A stretch of DNA of 55,984 nucleotides, taken from Desulfohalobiaceae bacterium (GTDB lineage: Bacteria; Desulfobacterota; Desulfovibrionia; Desulfovibrionales; Desulfothermaceae). This document shows positions 18,653-27,702 of the stretch, in pieces. The position numbers and the translations under genes are program-made. Within the stretch, counting starts at the first letter, position 1; the number at the start of each line of letters is the position of its first letter. The stretch is from assembly GCA_027013815.1 (NCBI GenBank), contig JALWFY010000038.1:1-55984 (forward strand), written 5' to 3'. Under the pieces are notes generated by a model. It saw only the letters and a list, made by a program, of their open reading frames with translations. It made no database searches and was not told the origin of the DNA.

Positions 18653-19522
18653 ATGCCAGAATTATGGACAAAAGAGAAAGAGATTGAATTTTTTAGACAA
18701 GCCTTAGAAAATTTTGCAGAACCTGAGCAACTTTTCTATATTTCAGATGATGGGAAATATTATGCCTATTGGCCAAAGCCTTACAAAGGGAAAAAGTCTA
18801 CTCTCCAAAGCAGAAATGCCCTGATTGGTAATTTTACTGAAAAATATTCAGTAGATTTATTAAATAATTTTGCAAAAGATTATAACTTACATGCCGTACA
18901 AGGAGTAATTTGTAGAGAAATAGGTCTAACTCCTCAATCTCCATCAGATGTTGCAATTTGCAAAGTTAAAAGACGAGAACAAAGAGCTGAAGACATTATA
19001 GCTATTTTTGAAGTAAAAATGTCAATTGTATGGAATTGGGAATATAGAGACGGAAATCTAATCTGTATTGGAGATTATAAAACTCATCAAGGAAATCCTG
19101 GATTATTACGTTCCGATTCTATGCTAAAAGCTATTGGAAAAAGTATAAATATAAGAGTCTCAGGATACAAGGCATCGAAAATTCCAATAATCATTTTAGG
19201 AAACACTCCAATAACGAATAGCTATTTTAAAAAAGTTGACCATTTGAAATTGGCTGGCATCATACAAGGTTTTTGGTTAACTAATCCAAAGCCATTAGAT
19301 AATAATGGAGAAAATATAAAATCTACTGAACGTAAGGGATTTATACGATTTGATTCTATTCAAGAACTATATGCTGCTTTAGATAAGTTATTAGGCAAGG
19401 AAATGGAATTCTTTTCTAGCATGAAAAGCAAAAAGGAACTAGGTCAGATTATAGAGATAGCAAATAGAGAAGCCACCTACGAACAAAAGGCCGAGAAATT
19501 TCTAAATTTAATAAGGGAATAA
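18653..19522 (+). CDS. Type II restriction endonuclease (PD-(D/E)xK type)
   Basis: 289 residues. I chose the ATG at 18653 because AAGGA (18639-18643) is well spaced for it and abuts the earlier ATG at 18644. A PD-(D/E)xK-like centre is visible: SPSDVAICK followed about 20 residues later by IIAIFEVKMSI, where the E and K are in a hydrophobic strand. No specificity can be read. The paired DNA methyltransferase starts three bases after its stop, and both genes fill an integron cassette, so it is the nuclease half of a mobile restriction-modification system defending against foreign DNA. Confidence 0.82.
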   Translation: MPELWTKEKEIEFFRQALENFAEPEQLFYISDDGKYYAYWPKPYKGKKSTLQSRNALIGNFTEKYSVDLLNNFAKDYNLHAVQGVICREIGLTPQSPSDVAICKVKRREQRAEDIIAIFEVKMSIVWNWEYRDGNLICIGDYKTHQGNPGLLRSDSMLKAIGKSINIRVSGYKASKIPIIILGNTPITNSYFKKVDHLKLAGIIQGFWLTNPKPLDNNGENIKSTERKGFIRFDSIQELYAALDKLLGKEMEFFSSMKSKKELGQIIEIANREATYEQKAEKFLNLIRE

Positions 19523-19525
19523 ATA

Positions 19526-20431
19526 ATGGCGTTTAAACGTTCAGGAACAAAGACCAGCGCATTTGGAACACCAGGAAGGATTAATCACGATTCAACAAAA
19601 TTTTACAATACTCGTCTTTATGAAGGGATAATTCAAGCCAAGAAAGTAGAATATATTGAAAATCCAATTGATAATAAATACTTAAATAAGATTTTTTGCA
19701 AGTCAAGCGAATCTATGTCAGAATTGCCTGATAATAGCATTCATTTAATGATTACTTCTCCTCCATATAATGTTGCAAAGGAATATGATGAAGATTTATC
19801 CCTAGAAGAATATCTACAATTTCTTAATAGAGTATGGAGAGAAACTTATAGGGTGCTTGTTCCTGGGGGTAGGGTTTGTATAAATGTGGCAAATTTAGGC
19901 AGGAAACCATATATTCCTTTACACAGTTATATTATTCAAGGAATGCTAGAAATCGGCTATTTAATGAGAGGAGAGATAATTTGGAATAAAGCAGCAAGCG
20001 CAAGCCCATCAACCGCGTGGGGTAGTTGGTTATCTGCAGCTAATCCAGTTTTGAGAGACATTCATGAATATATTTTAATTTTTTGTAAAGAAACTTTTTC
20101 AAGAAAAAGAGGAGATAAAAAAAATACTATCAAGAAAGAACAGTTCCTTGAGTGGACAAAAAGCGTATGGACATTTCCAGCTGTATCAGCGAAAAAAATT
20201 GGGCATCCTGCCCCCTTTCCTGAGGAATTACCATATAGATTAATACAACTCTATTCTTTTAAAGATGATGTAGTCTTAGATCCTTTTGTTGGTAGTGGGA
20301 CAACCTGTTTGGCAGCACTAAAAACAGGACGTAACTATGTAGGATATGATAATAATCCTGAGTACGTGAGATTGGCAGAGAACAGGATTAGGGCCTATAC
20401 AAGGCAAGGACGATTATTTGAAAATGGCTAA
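19526..20431 (+). CDS. Type II DNA methyltransferase, beta-class (probably N4-cytosine)
   Basis: 301 residues. Catalytic motif IV TSPPYN (about 76-81) comes before the AdoMet-binding motif I LDPFVGSGTTCLAAL (about 252-266), the order of beta-class enzymes. The SPPY form is commonest in N4-cytosine methylases, but N6-adenine cannot be excluded. HPAPFPEELPYRLI just before motif I is typical of this group. It protects host DNA from the nuclease encoded three bases upstream. Its TAA stop lies within the attC R'' site, a common arrangement for a gene that fills an integron cassette. Confidence 0.92.
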   Translation: MAFKRSGTKTSAFGTPGRINHDSTKFYNTRLYEGIIQAKKVEYIENPIDNKYLNKIFCKSSESMSELPDNSIHLMITSPPYNVAKEYDEDLSLEEYLQFLNRVWRETYRVLVPGGRVCINVANLGRKPYIPLHSYIIQGMLEIGYLMRGEIIWNKAASASPSTAWGSWLSAANPVLRDIHEYILIFCKETFSRKRGDKKNTIKKEQFLEWTKSVWTFPAVSAKKIGHPAPFPEELPYRLIQLYSFKDDVVLDPFVGSGTTCLAALKTGRNYVGYDNNPEYVRLAENRIRAYTRQGRLFENG

Positions 20432-20509
20432 CATGCGGGTAACTTGACCGCCATTCCGCTGGGGCCTCCGGCCTTGCTCCATAGCGGCAAGTGACCCTGG
20501 ACGTTATTA
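20426..20509 (+). other. attC site (59-base-element type) of the restriction-modification cassette
   Basis: R'' GGCTAAC lies at the left and R' GTTATTA at the right, cut after the G at 20503. Inside, GGGTAACTTGACCGC pairs with GCGGCAAGTGACCC with an unpaired extra base, the extrahelical-base feature of attC recognition. The loop contains a small GGCC/GGCC hairpin. It is strikingly G+C-rich against the AT-rich genome, which marks it as foreign. Confidence 0.82.
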
Positions 20510-20513
20510 ACAA

Positions 20514-23081
20514 ATGAAAGACAAGACATATTTATTTAAAATTTTCCCCAGCCAAACTTCCTATGAGCAAAATTCCCTACTGAGCATAGGCATCCCATTA
20601 AAAAAAAATTTGATATTTGATAAAAATAAAATCCAGATTTCAGATGAAAAACAAAATGTATATCCATGTGAAATAATACCACTGTGTTACTGGAACAATA
20701 AAAGCATTAAATGGTCCCTTTTAAATATATGTCTTCCTCCATTATCTTCCCCAACAACCCTTTTCCTCAATCTCCTGGACAAAGAGAGAAATAAGGATAA
20801 ATTTTCAGGTCTGCAAGTTGATGTAGATAAGGACATTATTAAAATACATACAAGGGAACGTGAATTTATTTTGCACAGGCATAGCCCATGCATATTTAAA
20901 GACCTTGAATTAGACTTGGAATTTATAAAAAGTAATGGAGAGATAAAAAGATTTAGGGACGTAAAAAATAAGACCTTTAGAGTGCTGTCTAAAGGAAAGA
21001 TAAAGACAGACATTGAAATAAAAGGACAACTAATATTTTCTAAAAATGAAGTATTAAATATTAGATTTATTATATCATTTTTTTATCATTCAAATACCAT
21101 AAAAATGGAGGTTGAGGTACATAACCCTAACAGTTGCAACCATGCTGGGGGGAAATGGGACCTTGGAGACAAGGGAGCTATCTATTTTAAGGACTTTTCA
21201 TTATTATACAAGTTTAAGACTGTACCTTGTCAAATAAAATATACCCAAGATATAAAAAAATCCTTTGATCTAATATCACGAGACATAGATGGGTTGAAGA
21301 TTTATCAGGACTCCAGTGGTGGGGAAAACTGGGATTCTCCAAACCACATTGATCACAGTGGTAATCTTTGTGTTAAGTTTAAGGGATTTTATATAAAAGA
21401 AATAAAACAGGACAAGATTATAAATAAATCTCAAGGTGCTAGGGCCAACCCATTGGTAATGGCTAGAGGAGAGAGTTGGATCTGTGTATATGTTAAGGAT
21501 TTTTGGGAAAACTTCCCTAAAGCTATAGAAGTTAGCAACCAATATATTCGTATATCTTTATTTCCAAAGGAATCTAAGACCTTTTTTGAACTTCAAGGGG
21601 GAGAGAAGAAGACACATACCATATTTGTGGATTTTGATTCAGAGGACAAGGCAGGAGATATTTTAGGTCTAATTTTCCCACCTTTATTTAAAATAAACCC
21701 TGAATGGATACGTGAGAGTAGCGCCCTTCCCTATTTTTTACCAGAATCAGAAGACCAAAATAAAACCTATCTCTCTTATATAAAAAATATTATCCATGGA
21801 CCTAATTCTTTTTTTAAAAAAAGAGAACAAATAGATGAATATGGATGGAGAAACTTTGGAGACCTGTATGCAGACCATGAAGCAGTACATCATAAGGGAG
21901 AAAAACCCTTTATTTCCCATTATAACAATCAATATGATTTTTTATATGGGGCAATTATTAATTTCTTGAGGTCTGGTGAGTCAAAATGGTTTGACTTAGC
22001 AGAACCACTTGCAAGACACTTAATTGACATTGACATATATCACACAGACAAAGATAAATCTGCATATAATCATGGTATGTTCTGGCATACAGACCACTAT
22101 TTGGAGGCAAAAACCGCTACCCATAGGACTTATTCTAAATTAAATAAAACAACAGGTGGGGGGCCATCCAATGAACACAATTATACTACAGGGCTCTTAC
22201 ACTACTATTTTTTAACTGGTGATATTCTAGCCAAAGAAGCAGTAATAGAGTTGGCCCAGTGGGTAATAAATATGGATAGGGGAGATAAGACCCTATACGC
22301 AATATTTGACCAAGGTCCAACAGGACTTGCATCTCAAACCGTTGATCCAATGTATCATAGGCCAGGACGTGGTGCAGGAAATTCTATAAACGCATTAATT
22401 GACGCATATGTACTTACAAATCAAAGGAGATTCCTTTTTAAGGCAGAAGAAATTATTAGACGAACTATTCACCCAAAGGACAATATAAAGAAATTGGGAC
22501 TAGACAATCCTGAATTTAGGTGGTCATATCTAGTCTTTCTGCAAATCCTGGATAAATATATTTCTTTAAAATTAGAGTTAGATGAAAAAGATTGGATGTG
22601 TTTTTACGCAATAGAATCTCTTATTCACTATGGGAGATGGATGTTAGAAAATGAAGTACCATATATGGACGTACTTGATAGGGTAGAAATACCAACAGAA
22701 ACATGGCCAGCACAAGATATTAGAAAGGCATATGTACTAAATTGTGTATCAAAATACTTAGAAAATAACGAAAAAGAACTTTTTTTAAAAAAGGCTAGAT
22801 TCTTTTTTGATAGGTGTATACAGGATTTATTATCCTTTGAAACAGCATACCTTACCAGACCTATGGTACTTTTATCAACCTATGGGTCTCAGCAAGCATA
22901 CTTTGACAAAAAGATGTATAATAACTTTATATTTGTACTAAAACACAATTATTCCTTTGCACGTCCATCTAGGTTTGTTCCGCAAAAATATAGATGGAAA
23001 CAAACTTTTAAAAAAAATTTAAAGATATTTACAAGGGAACTACTTAGGATCATAAAGGATAAAACAAAAGCCATTTTCTAA
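20514..23081 (+). CDS. Exo-rhamnogalacturonan-lyase-like (PcRGLX/YetA-like) protein
   Basis: 855 residues, no signal peptide. The N-terminal part (SLLSIGIPLKKNLIF, KSIKWSLLNI) resembles the RIFT-barrel start of PcRGLX/YetA-like proteins, and HAGGKWDLGDKGAIYFKDFS (about 208-227) is a strong motif of that group. The C-terminal half (about 430-760) is helical with many Trp, His and Tyr residues (GWRNFGDLYADHEAVH, HNYTTGLLHYYFLTGD), fitting an alpha/alpha toroid that cleaves polysaccharide. It lies at the head of a glycan operon and touches the next GT4 gene by one base, so it may trim the product made here rather than plant pectin. Activity is unproven. The integron cassette ends 10 bases before its ATG. 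Confidence 0.68.
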   Translation: MKDKTYLFKIFPSQTSYEQNSLLSIGIPLKKNLIFDKNKIQISDEKQNVYPCEIIPLCYWNNKSIKWSLLNICLPPLSSPTTLFLNLLDKERNKDKFSGLQVDVDKDIIKIHTREREFILHRHSPCIFKDLELDLEFIKSNGEIKRFRDVKNKTFRVLSKGKIKTDIEIKGQLIFSKNEVLNIRFIISFFYHSNTIKMEVEVHNPNSCNHAGGKWDLGDKGAIYFKDFSLLYKFKTVPCQIKYTQDIKKSFDLISRDIDGLKIYQDSSGGENWDSPNHIDHSGNLCVKFKGFYIKEIKQDKIINKSQGARANPLVMARGESWICVYVKDFWENFPKAIEVSNQYIRISLFPKESKTFFELQGGEKKTHTIFVDFDSEDKAGDILGLIFPPLFKINPEWIRESSALPYFLPESEDQNKTYLSYIKNIIHGPNSFFKKREQIDEYGWRNFGDLYADHEAVHHKGEKPFISHYNNQYDFLYGAIINFLRSGESKWFDLAEPLARHLIDIDIYHTDKDKSAYNHGMFWHTDHYLEAKTATHRTYSKLNKTTGGGPSNEHNYTTGLLHYYFLTGDILAKEAVIELAQWVINMDRGDKTLYAIFDQGPTGLASQTVDPMYHRPGRGAGNSINALIDAYVLTNQRRFLFKAEEIIRRTIHPKDNIKKLGLDNPEFRWSYLVFLQILDKYISLKLELDEKDWMCFYAIESLIHYGRWMLENEVPYMDVLDRVEIPTETWPAQDIRKAYVLNCVSKYLENNEKELFLKKARFFFDRCIQDLLSFETAYLTRPMVLLSTYGSQQAYFDKKMYNNFIFVLKHNYSFARPSRFVPQKYRWKQTFKKNLKIFTRELLRIIKDKTKAIF

Positions 23082-24226
23082 TGACAAAATCAAAAAAAAT
23101 AAATATTACATTTGTAGTACACAGCCTAAACCCTGGTGGTGCTGAAAGGTTGGCACTGGATATGGCAATTGAATTAAAAAAAGATTACAATATAAACATA
23201 CTGTGTTTAGATGAGCCAGGGACCTGGGCAGAAAGAATAAGGGAAAACAAGATCTTTGTACATTCCTTATACAGAGAACAAGGCATTGATTTTACATTAC
23301 CTTATCTAATTTCAAGATATACAAAAAGATTCCATACTCACATAATACATGCCCATCAAACCACCCCGTGGTTTTATTCTGCCCTGTCAAGGTTATTAAA
23401 TCCACGTCCATACCTCTTGTTTGAGGAGCACGGTAGGTTTTATCCAGAAGTGCTCAACAAAAAAACGGTACTATTCAATAAGGCCGTTATAAATAGGCTC
23501 ACACATAGGGTAGTTGCAGTATCTGAAGATATAAAAAACAGGCTTGCAATATACGAAGGCATCCCTAAAGAAAAAATAGAGGTAATCTATAACGGGATCA
23601 AGTTGCAAGGATTAGACATAGACAAATTTAGGGAAGAGAAGAGAAAGGGACTAAACTTAAGGTCAGATGATTTTGTAATTGGAAGTGTTGGGAGATTGGA
23701 CCCAATAAAAAATTTTCCCATGTTAGTGCTAGCAGTTAAAGAATCAATAAAACAGATCCCCAATTTAAAGTGTGTAATTGTTGGTGATGGGTCTGAGTTT
23801 TGCAAAATAAAGGAAATAATACAAGAGCATGGCCTTACAAAGAATATCATTTTAACAGGGTATAGAAAAGATGCTGCCACATTGATCTCTGCCTTTGACT
23901 TATTTATACTTACCAGTTTTAGTGAAGGTATATCCATGGCAATATTAGAGGCAATGTGTATGGGAGTACCGTGTATTGCAACAAGGGTTGGTGGAAATCC
24001 TGAACTAATAGAGGACAAGGTCTCAGGTTGGCTTGTTGAGTCAAATGATTATAATGCACTATCCGACCTAATTTGTTATGTATTTAACAACAGGCAATTA
24101 TTAAAGGAAATTAGTGAATCTGCAAAAATAAGAATAAAGGATAAATTCCTTTTTCAAGATATGATAAAAAATTATAAAAAAATATATAATGAACTTATAT
24201 TAAAAGCCAATATAAGGTCAAATTAG
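23081..24226 (+). CDS. Glycosyltransferase family 4
   Basis: 381-residue GT-B transferase. FVVHSLNPGGAERLALDMA (about 11-29) is the N-terminal nucleotide-loop motif, GSVGRLDPIKNFPMLVLAV (about 204-222) starts the donor domain, and SFSEGISMAILEAMCMGVP has the E-x7-E pair. This shape is common among transferases of exosortase-A loci. It begins on the last base of the lyase-like gene and is followed directly by the amidotransferase, so the genes are translated as one unit. The sugar specificity is unknown. Confidence 0.9.
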   Translation: MTKSKKINITFVVHSLNPGGAERLALDMAIELKKDYNINILCLDEPGTWAERIRENKIFVHSLYREQGIDFTLPYLISRYTKRFHTHIIHAHQTTPWFYSALSRLLNPRPYLLFEEHGRFYPEVLNKKTVLFNKAVINRLTHRVVAVSEDIKNRLAIYEGIPKEKIEVIYNGIKLQGLDIDKFREEKRKGLNLRSDDFVIGSVGRLDPIKNFPMLVLAVKESIKQIPNLKCVIVGDGSEFCKIKEIIQEHGLTKNIILTGYRKDAATLISAFDLFILTSFSEGISMAILEAMCMGVPCIATRVGGNPELIEDKVSGWLVESNDYNALSDLICYVFNNRQLLKEISESAKIRIKDKFLFQDMIKNYKKIYNELILKANIRSN

Positions 24227-26110
24227 ATGTGCGGGATTACTGGATTTATAGATTTAAATGGCCTTGATATAAATAGTTCAAGATCTATTATAGAATCTAT
24301 GACCAACACCTTAATCCATAGGGGGCCAGACGAACATGGATATTATATTGATCAATTTGCAGCCTTAGGCCATAGGAGGCTCAGCATAATCGATCTATCG
24401 TCTGGAAAGCAGCCAATGGTAGTACCAAATAGGGCAGTTATTGTATTTAATGGAGAGATATACAATTTCCAAGAAATAAAAAAACAACTCCTTGCCCTTG
24501 GATATAGGTTTAATACAAATAGTGACACTGAGGTCATTTTAAACTCATACCTTGAATGGGATATTGGGTGCTTAAAAAAATTCATTGGGATGTTTTCATT
24601 TGCCATATGGGATATAAAAAGGAAAAGACTTTTTTTGGCCAGGGATAGAATAGGGAAAAAACCTCTATATTACTCCTATAAAAATAATTCCCTTTCTTTT
24701 TCCTCAGAAATAAAGGGGTTATTAAAACAAAGGGGCATTTCAAAGGATTTAGATTATGAGGCCCTGGATTGTTATTTTACCTTTGGCTATATACCAAGTC
24801 CAAGGAGTATTTTTAGACAAATAAAAAAATTAGAACCAGGAAGTTTTATTGTATTTGACAGAAATGGCATCCTAAAAAAAAGGTACTGGAAAATAGATTT
24901 TCAACCACAAGATGGGCTTGTTTTTAAACACGCAATAGAGGAATTTTTTGAAATATTTAAAGATGCAGTAAAAAAAAGGATGATCAGCGATGTGCCCATT
25001 GGGGCATTTTTGTCTGGGGGAATAGATTCATCCCTGGTTGTATCTCAGATGAATGAGATCTCTGATTCTAAAGTCCTCACAAACTCCATTGGATTTGAAC
25101 ACCAAAAATTTAATGAGCTTCCCATTGCAAGGGAAATTGCCTCAAGGTTAAATACCACTCACAGGGAATATACCCTAAGGGCTGACATATCCCAGCTCCT
25201 CCCCCGCCTTATCTATCATTTAGATGAACCACATGCTGATTCCAGTGCCATACCAACCTATTATGTGTGCAAAATGGCAAAAAATAATTGTACAGTTGCA
25301 CTTTCAGGAGATGGTGGAGATGAATCCTTTGGAGGTTACACCTTTAGATATATACCCCATTTATTTGAATCCAATTTAAGGAGAATAATCCCTTCTACCC
25401 TAAGAAGACTCATATTCTCCCCCTTAGGCCAGATTTACCCAAGGTCACAAAATTTACCAAAGCCTCTAAGGTTAAAGACCATTTTCCAAAATTTGGCTGT
25501 ATCTGATGAAATGGCATTTTATCAAGACCTAACATATTTACCATGGGATATCCGGGACAAGATTTATTCAAGGGATTTCAAAAGGAACCTGTTGGGATTT
25601 AGCCCTTTCGATCTTATCTACCCCTTATACAACAAGGTAAGACATCTAGACCCAGTGAGCAGGGCACAATTTTGTGACCTAAACTTTTATCTCCCTGAAG
25701 ACGTGCTTGTAAAGGTAGATAGGATGAGTATGGCCGTATCACTTGAAGTAAGGTCCCCTCTTTTAGATCACAGGATAATAGAGTTTGGGGCAAAGCTTCC
25801 CTTATCTCTAAAGATTTCAGGGAAAAAAGGAAAGATACTCCTTAAAAGGGCCCTCTCAAAATATCTTCCCAAGGATATTATTGATAGACCCAAACAGGGA
25901 TTTTCCATTCCAGAGGCAAAATGGTTAAGAGAAGAACTAAGACCATGGGTTGAAAAGGCGGTAAACAAACATGGCTCTATTGTAAATGAATTATTCAACA
26001 TGAGACAAATAAAGGCGTTATGGGATAGACATGTACAAAAAAAGGAAAATCACAGTGTATTTTTTTGGGGGATAATGATACTTTCCCTATGGGAGGAGAG
26101 GTTCTTATAG
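24227..26110 (+). CDS. Exosortase-A-associated type amidotransferase (asparagine synthase family)
   Basis: 627 residues with MCGITGF at the start (Cys2 nucleophile), HRGPDEHG, LGHRRLSIIDLS and FNGEIYNF in the glutaminase domain. SGGIDSSLVV (about 265) and LSGDGGDESFGGY (about 359) mark the synthetase domain. The full pattern matches the amidotransferase 1 type found in exosortase-A/PEP-CTERM glycan loci, where amidation of a sugar acid is suspected but not shown. It abuts the GT4 before it (0 bases) and the GT4 after it (0 bases), a tight three-gene block. No exosortase gene is visible here. Confidence 0.85.
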   Translation: MCGITGFIDLNGLDINSSRSIIESMTNTLIHRGPDEHGYYIDQFAALGHRRLSIIDLSSGKQPMVVPNRAVIVFNGEIYNFQEIKKQLLALGYRFNTNSDTEVILNSYLEWDIGCLKKFIGMFSFAIWDIKRKRLFLARDRIGKKPLYYSYKNNSLSFSSEIKGLLKQRGISKDLDYEALDCYFTFGYIPSPRSIFRQIKKLEPGSFIVFDRNGILKKRYWKIDFQPQDGLVFKHAIEEFFEIFKDAVKKRMISDVPIGAFLSGGIDSSLVVSQMNEISDSKVLTNSIGFEHQKFNELPIAREIASRLNTTHREYTLRADISQLLPRLIYHLDEPHADSSAIPTYYVCKMAKNNCTVALSGDGGDESFGGYTFRYIPHLFESNLRRIIPSTLRRLIFSPLGQIYPRSQNLPKPLRLKTIFQNLAVSDEMAFYQDLTYLPWDIRDKIYSRDFKRNLLGFSPFDLIYPLYNKVRHLDPVSRAQFCDLNFYLPEDVLVKVDRMSMAVSLEVRSPLLDHRIIEFGAKLPLSLKISGKKGKILLKRALSKYLPKDIIDRPKQGFSIPEAKWLREELRPWVEKAVNKHGSIVNELFNMRQIKALWDRHVQKKENHSVFFWGIMILSLWEERFL

Positions 26111-27223
26111 ATGAAAAAAATAAATGTCATGCAACTTGGAAGCCCAACAGGACTTTTTGGTGCAGAAAGATGGATACTTGCCCTTATTAAATATTTAGAT
26201 AAATCAAAAATAAATATTTTTGTAAGTGCAATAAAAGATAGCCCTGATTTAAAAGTTCCTTTATGCTCAGAGGCAGATTCTTTGGGCATAAGCACAAAGA
26301 TATTTGAGGCCTATGGAAAATTCAATTTTCGTGCAATAAAATTTATAAGAGACTATATAAAAAATAACAACATTCATATACTGCATACCCATGCCTATAA
26401 GCAAGATATAATTGGTTTATTTGCTACTATTGGAACAAATTGCAAGATAGTATCCACTCCACATGGATGGAGTAAAAAGGCAGATTTTAAACTAATGTGT
26501 TATGAAACATTAAACAGGGCCATATTCCCTTTTTTTGATGCAGTGGTCCCTCTATCTAAAGAACTATATAACTCTCTTAAAAGGATCCCTTTTTTAAAGT
26601 CAAAACTCTATTTAATTGAAAATGGCGTTGACATTGATGAGATTAAAAATATAAATAAAGTTGCTCCAGAAGTGAAAAAGTATAGGGACCAAGGATCTTT
26701 TATAATAGGATATATTGGTCAACTCATCCCAAGAAAAGGATTAGATATCTTATTTACTGCGTTAAAAGACATAGCTATCCCCAACTGGCATCTATTTGTG
26801 CTTGGAGATGGCGAACAAATGGATAGGCTAAAAAGGATGGCTTCTAATTTTAATATATTAAGTAAGATCCATTTTACTGGATTTAGGCAAGACAGACTGT
26901 CTTACCTTAAGGGTTTTGATGTGTTTGTCCTCCCATCCAGACTTGAGGGAATACCCAGGTGTCTTATGGAAGCTGGGGCAATGGGAAAGGCAATACTAGC
27001 ATCAGACATACCTGGATGTAGAGATGTTATAATCCATAACAAGACTGGACTATTATTCCATCCAGAAGACCCTAAGTCATTAAAAGAAAATCTATTAAAA
27101 TTGTATAAAGATAAACAACTAAGAGATTCTCTGGGCCAGCATGCATCACAATTTATTAAACAAAAATATAGTGCAAGAAGAATGGCACTGGAGTACGAAA
27201 CCCTATATTTTAAGTTAACTTAA
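26111..27223 (+). CDS. Glycosyltransferase family 4
   Basis: 370-residue GT-B transferase: VMQLGSPTGLFGAERWILAL (about 6-25), an acceptor-side LHTHAYKQD, the donor-domain start IGYIGQLIPRKGLDILFTAL and the retaining motif SRLEGIPRCLMEAGAMGKAI. It directly follows the amidotransferase. Its product probably joins the lipid-linked repeat unit. The toxin-antitoxin cassette is inserted 17 bases after its stop. Confidence 0.9.
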   Translation: MKKINVMQLGSPTGLFGAERWILALIKYLDKSKINIFVSAIKDSPDLKVPLCSEADSLGISTKIFEAYGKFNFRAIKFIRDYIKNNNIHILHTHAYKQDIIGLFATIGTNCKIVSTPHGWSKKADFKLMCYETLNRAIFPFFDAVVPLSKELYNSLKRIPFLKSKLYLIENGVDIDEIKNINKVAPEVKKYRDQGSFIIGYIGQLIPRKGLDILFTALKDIAIPNWHLFVLGDGEQMDRLKRMASNFNILSKIHFTGFRQDRLSYLKGFDVFVLPSRLEGIPRCLMEAGAMGKAILASDIPGCRDVIIHNKTGLLFHPEDPKSLKENLLKLYKDKQLRDSLGQHASQFIKQKYSARRMALEYETLYFKLT

Positions 27224-27246
27224 ACTAAAATTAAAAGAGGTTAGCT

Positions 27247-27447
27247 ATGACAAAAATTGAGCAGGTTATTTCTTCAATAGAATTACTATCTGAGCAAGAA
27301 TTTGCTAAATTAAGAGATTGGATTATTGAAAGAGATTTGGAAAGATGGGACAGGCAAATAGAAAGGGATTCAGAAGCTGGGCGATTAGATTTTTTAATTA
27401 AGGAAGCCTTTGATGAAAGAGAAAATGGTAAATTAAAAGAGATATAA
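27247..27447 (+). CDS. Antitoxin of a RelE/ParE-type module
   Basis: 66-residue acidic, mostly helical protein (MTKIEQVISSIELLSEQEFA, ERWDRQIERDSEAGRLDFLI). The arrangement resembles small addiction-module antitoxins in which a short helical N-terminus precedes a flexible toxin-binding tail with the conserved D..AGRLD stretch. The toxin gene starts on the next base after its stop. It should neutralise the toxin by binding it and may repress the operon, although no clear DNA-binding fold is visible. Its ribosome site is supplied by flanking DNA. Confidence 0.8.
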   Translation: MTKIEQVISSIELLSEQEFAKLRDWIIERDLERWDRQIERDSEAGRLDFLIKEAFDERENGKLKEI

Positions 27448-27702
27448 ATGCACCGGACAACAGATCGATTTTGGAAGTGTTTTGAAGATCTACCTTATGA
27501 TATTCAAAAATTAGCAAAGAAAAGTTTTGACTTGCTTAAAACAGATCCTTTACATCCCTCTTTGCATTTTAAAAAAGTGGGGAAGTTTTGGTCTGTAAGA
27601 ATAGGGCTCAATTATCGGGCACTTGCTGTTCAGGATGAAGAAGGATTTATTTGGGTTTGGATTGGGAATCATAAAGAATATGACAAGATGATAAAAAAAT
27701 AA
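27448..27702 (+). CDS. RelE/ParE-superfamily toxin
   Basis: 84 residues with the compact RelE/ParE pattern: two helices (DIQKLAKKSFDLLKTDPLHP), strands with the SVRIGLNYRAL arginine region and a closing IGNHKEYDKMI. The family includes ribosome-dependent mRNA interferases and gyrase poisons, and the sequence does not decide between them. The stop codon TAA directly precedes and touches the attC R'' site. Such modules are frequent integron cassettes and may stabilise cassette DNA. Confidence 0.88.
   Translation: MHRTTDRFWKCFEDLPYDIQKLAKKSFDLLKTDPLHPSLHFKKVGKFWSVRIGLNYRALAVQDEEGFIWVWIGNHKEYDKMIKK

Larger units (their letters stand above)
18627..20503 (+). mobile_element. Single integron gene cassette carrying a restriction-modification system
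   Basis: The cassette runs from TTAGCC (18627) to the G of the attC R' site (20503), 1877 bases. Proof of the ends: the attC R'' heptamer GGCTAAC (20426-20432) is the exact reverse complement of GTTAGCC at the left junction (18626-18632). A closed circle would therefore carry a perfect R''/R' pair, as expected for a cassette inserted between G and TT. It contains both genes of an R-M system and ends in a folded attC site. No integron integrase is present in the window. Removing it would join CCTAAG to TTATTAACAAATG, placing the insertion 10 bases before the next gene. Confidence 0.85.
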
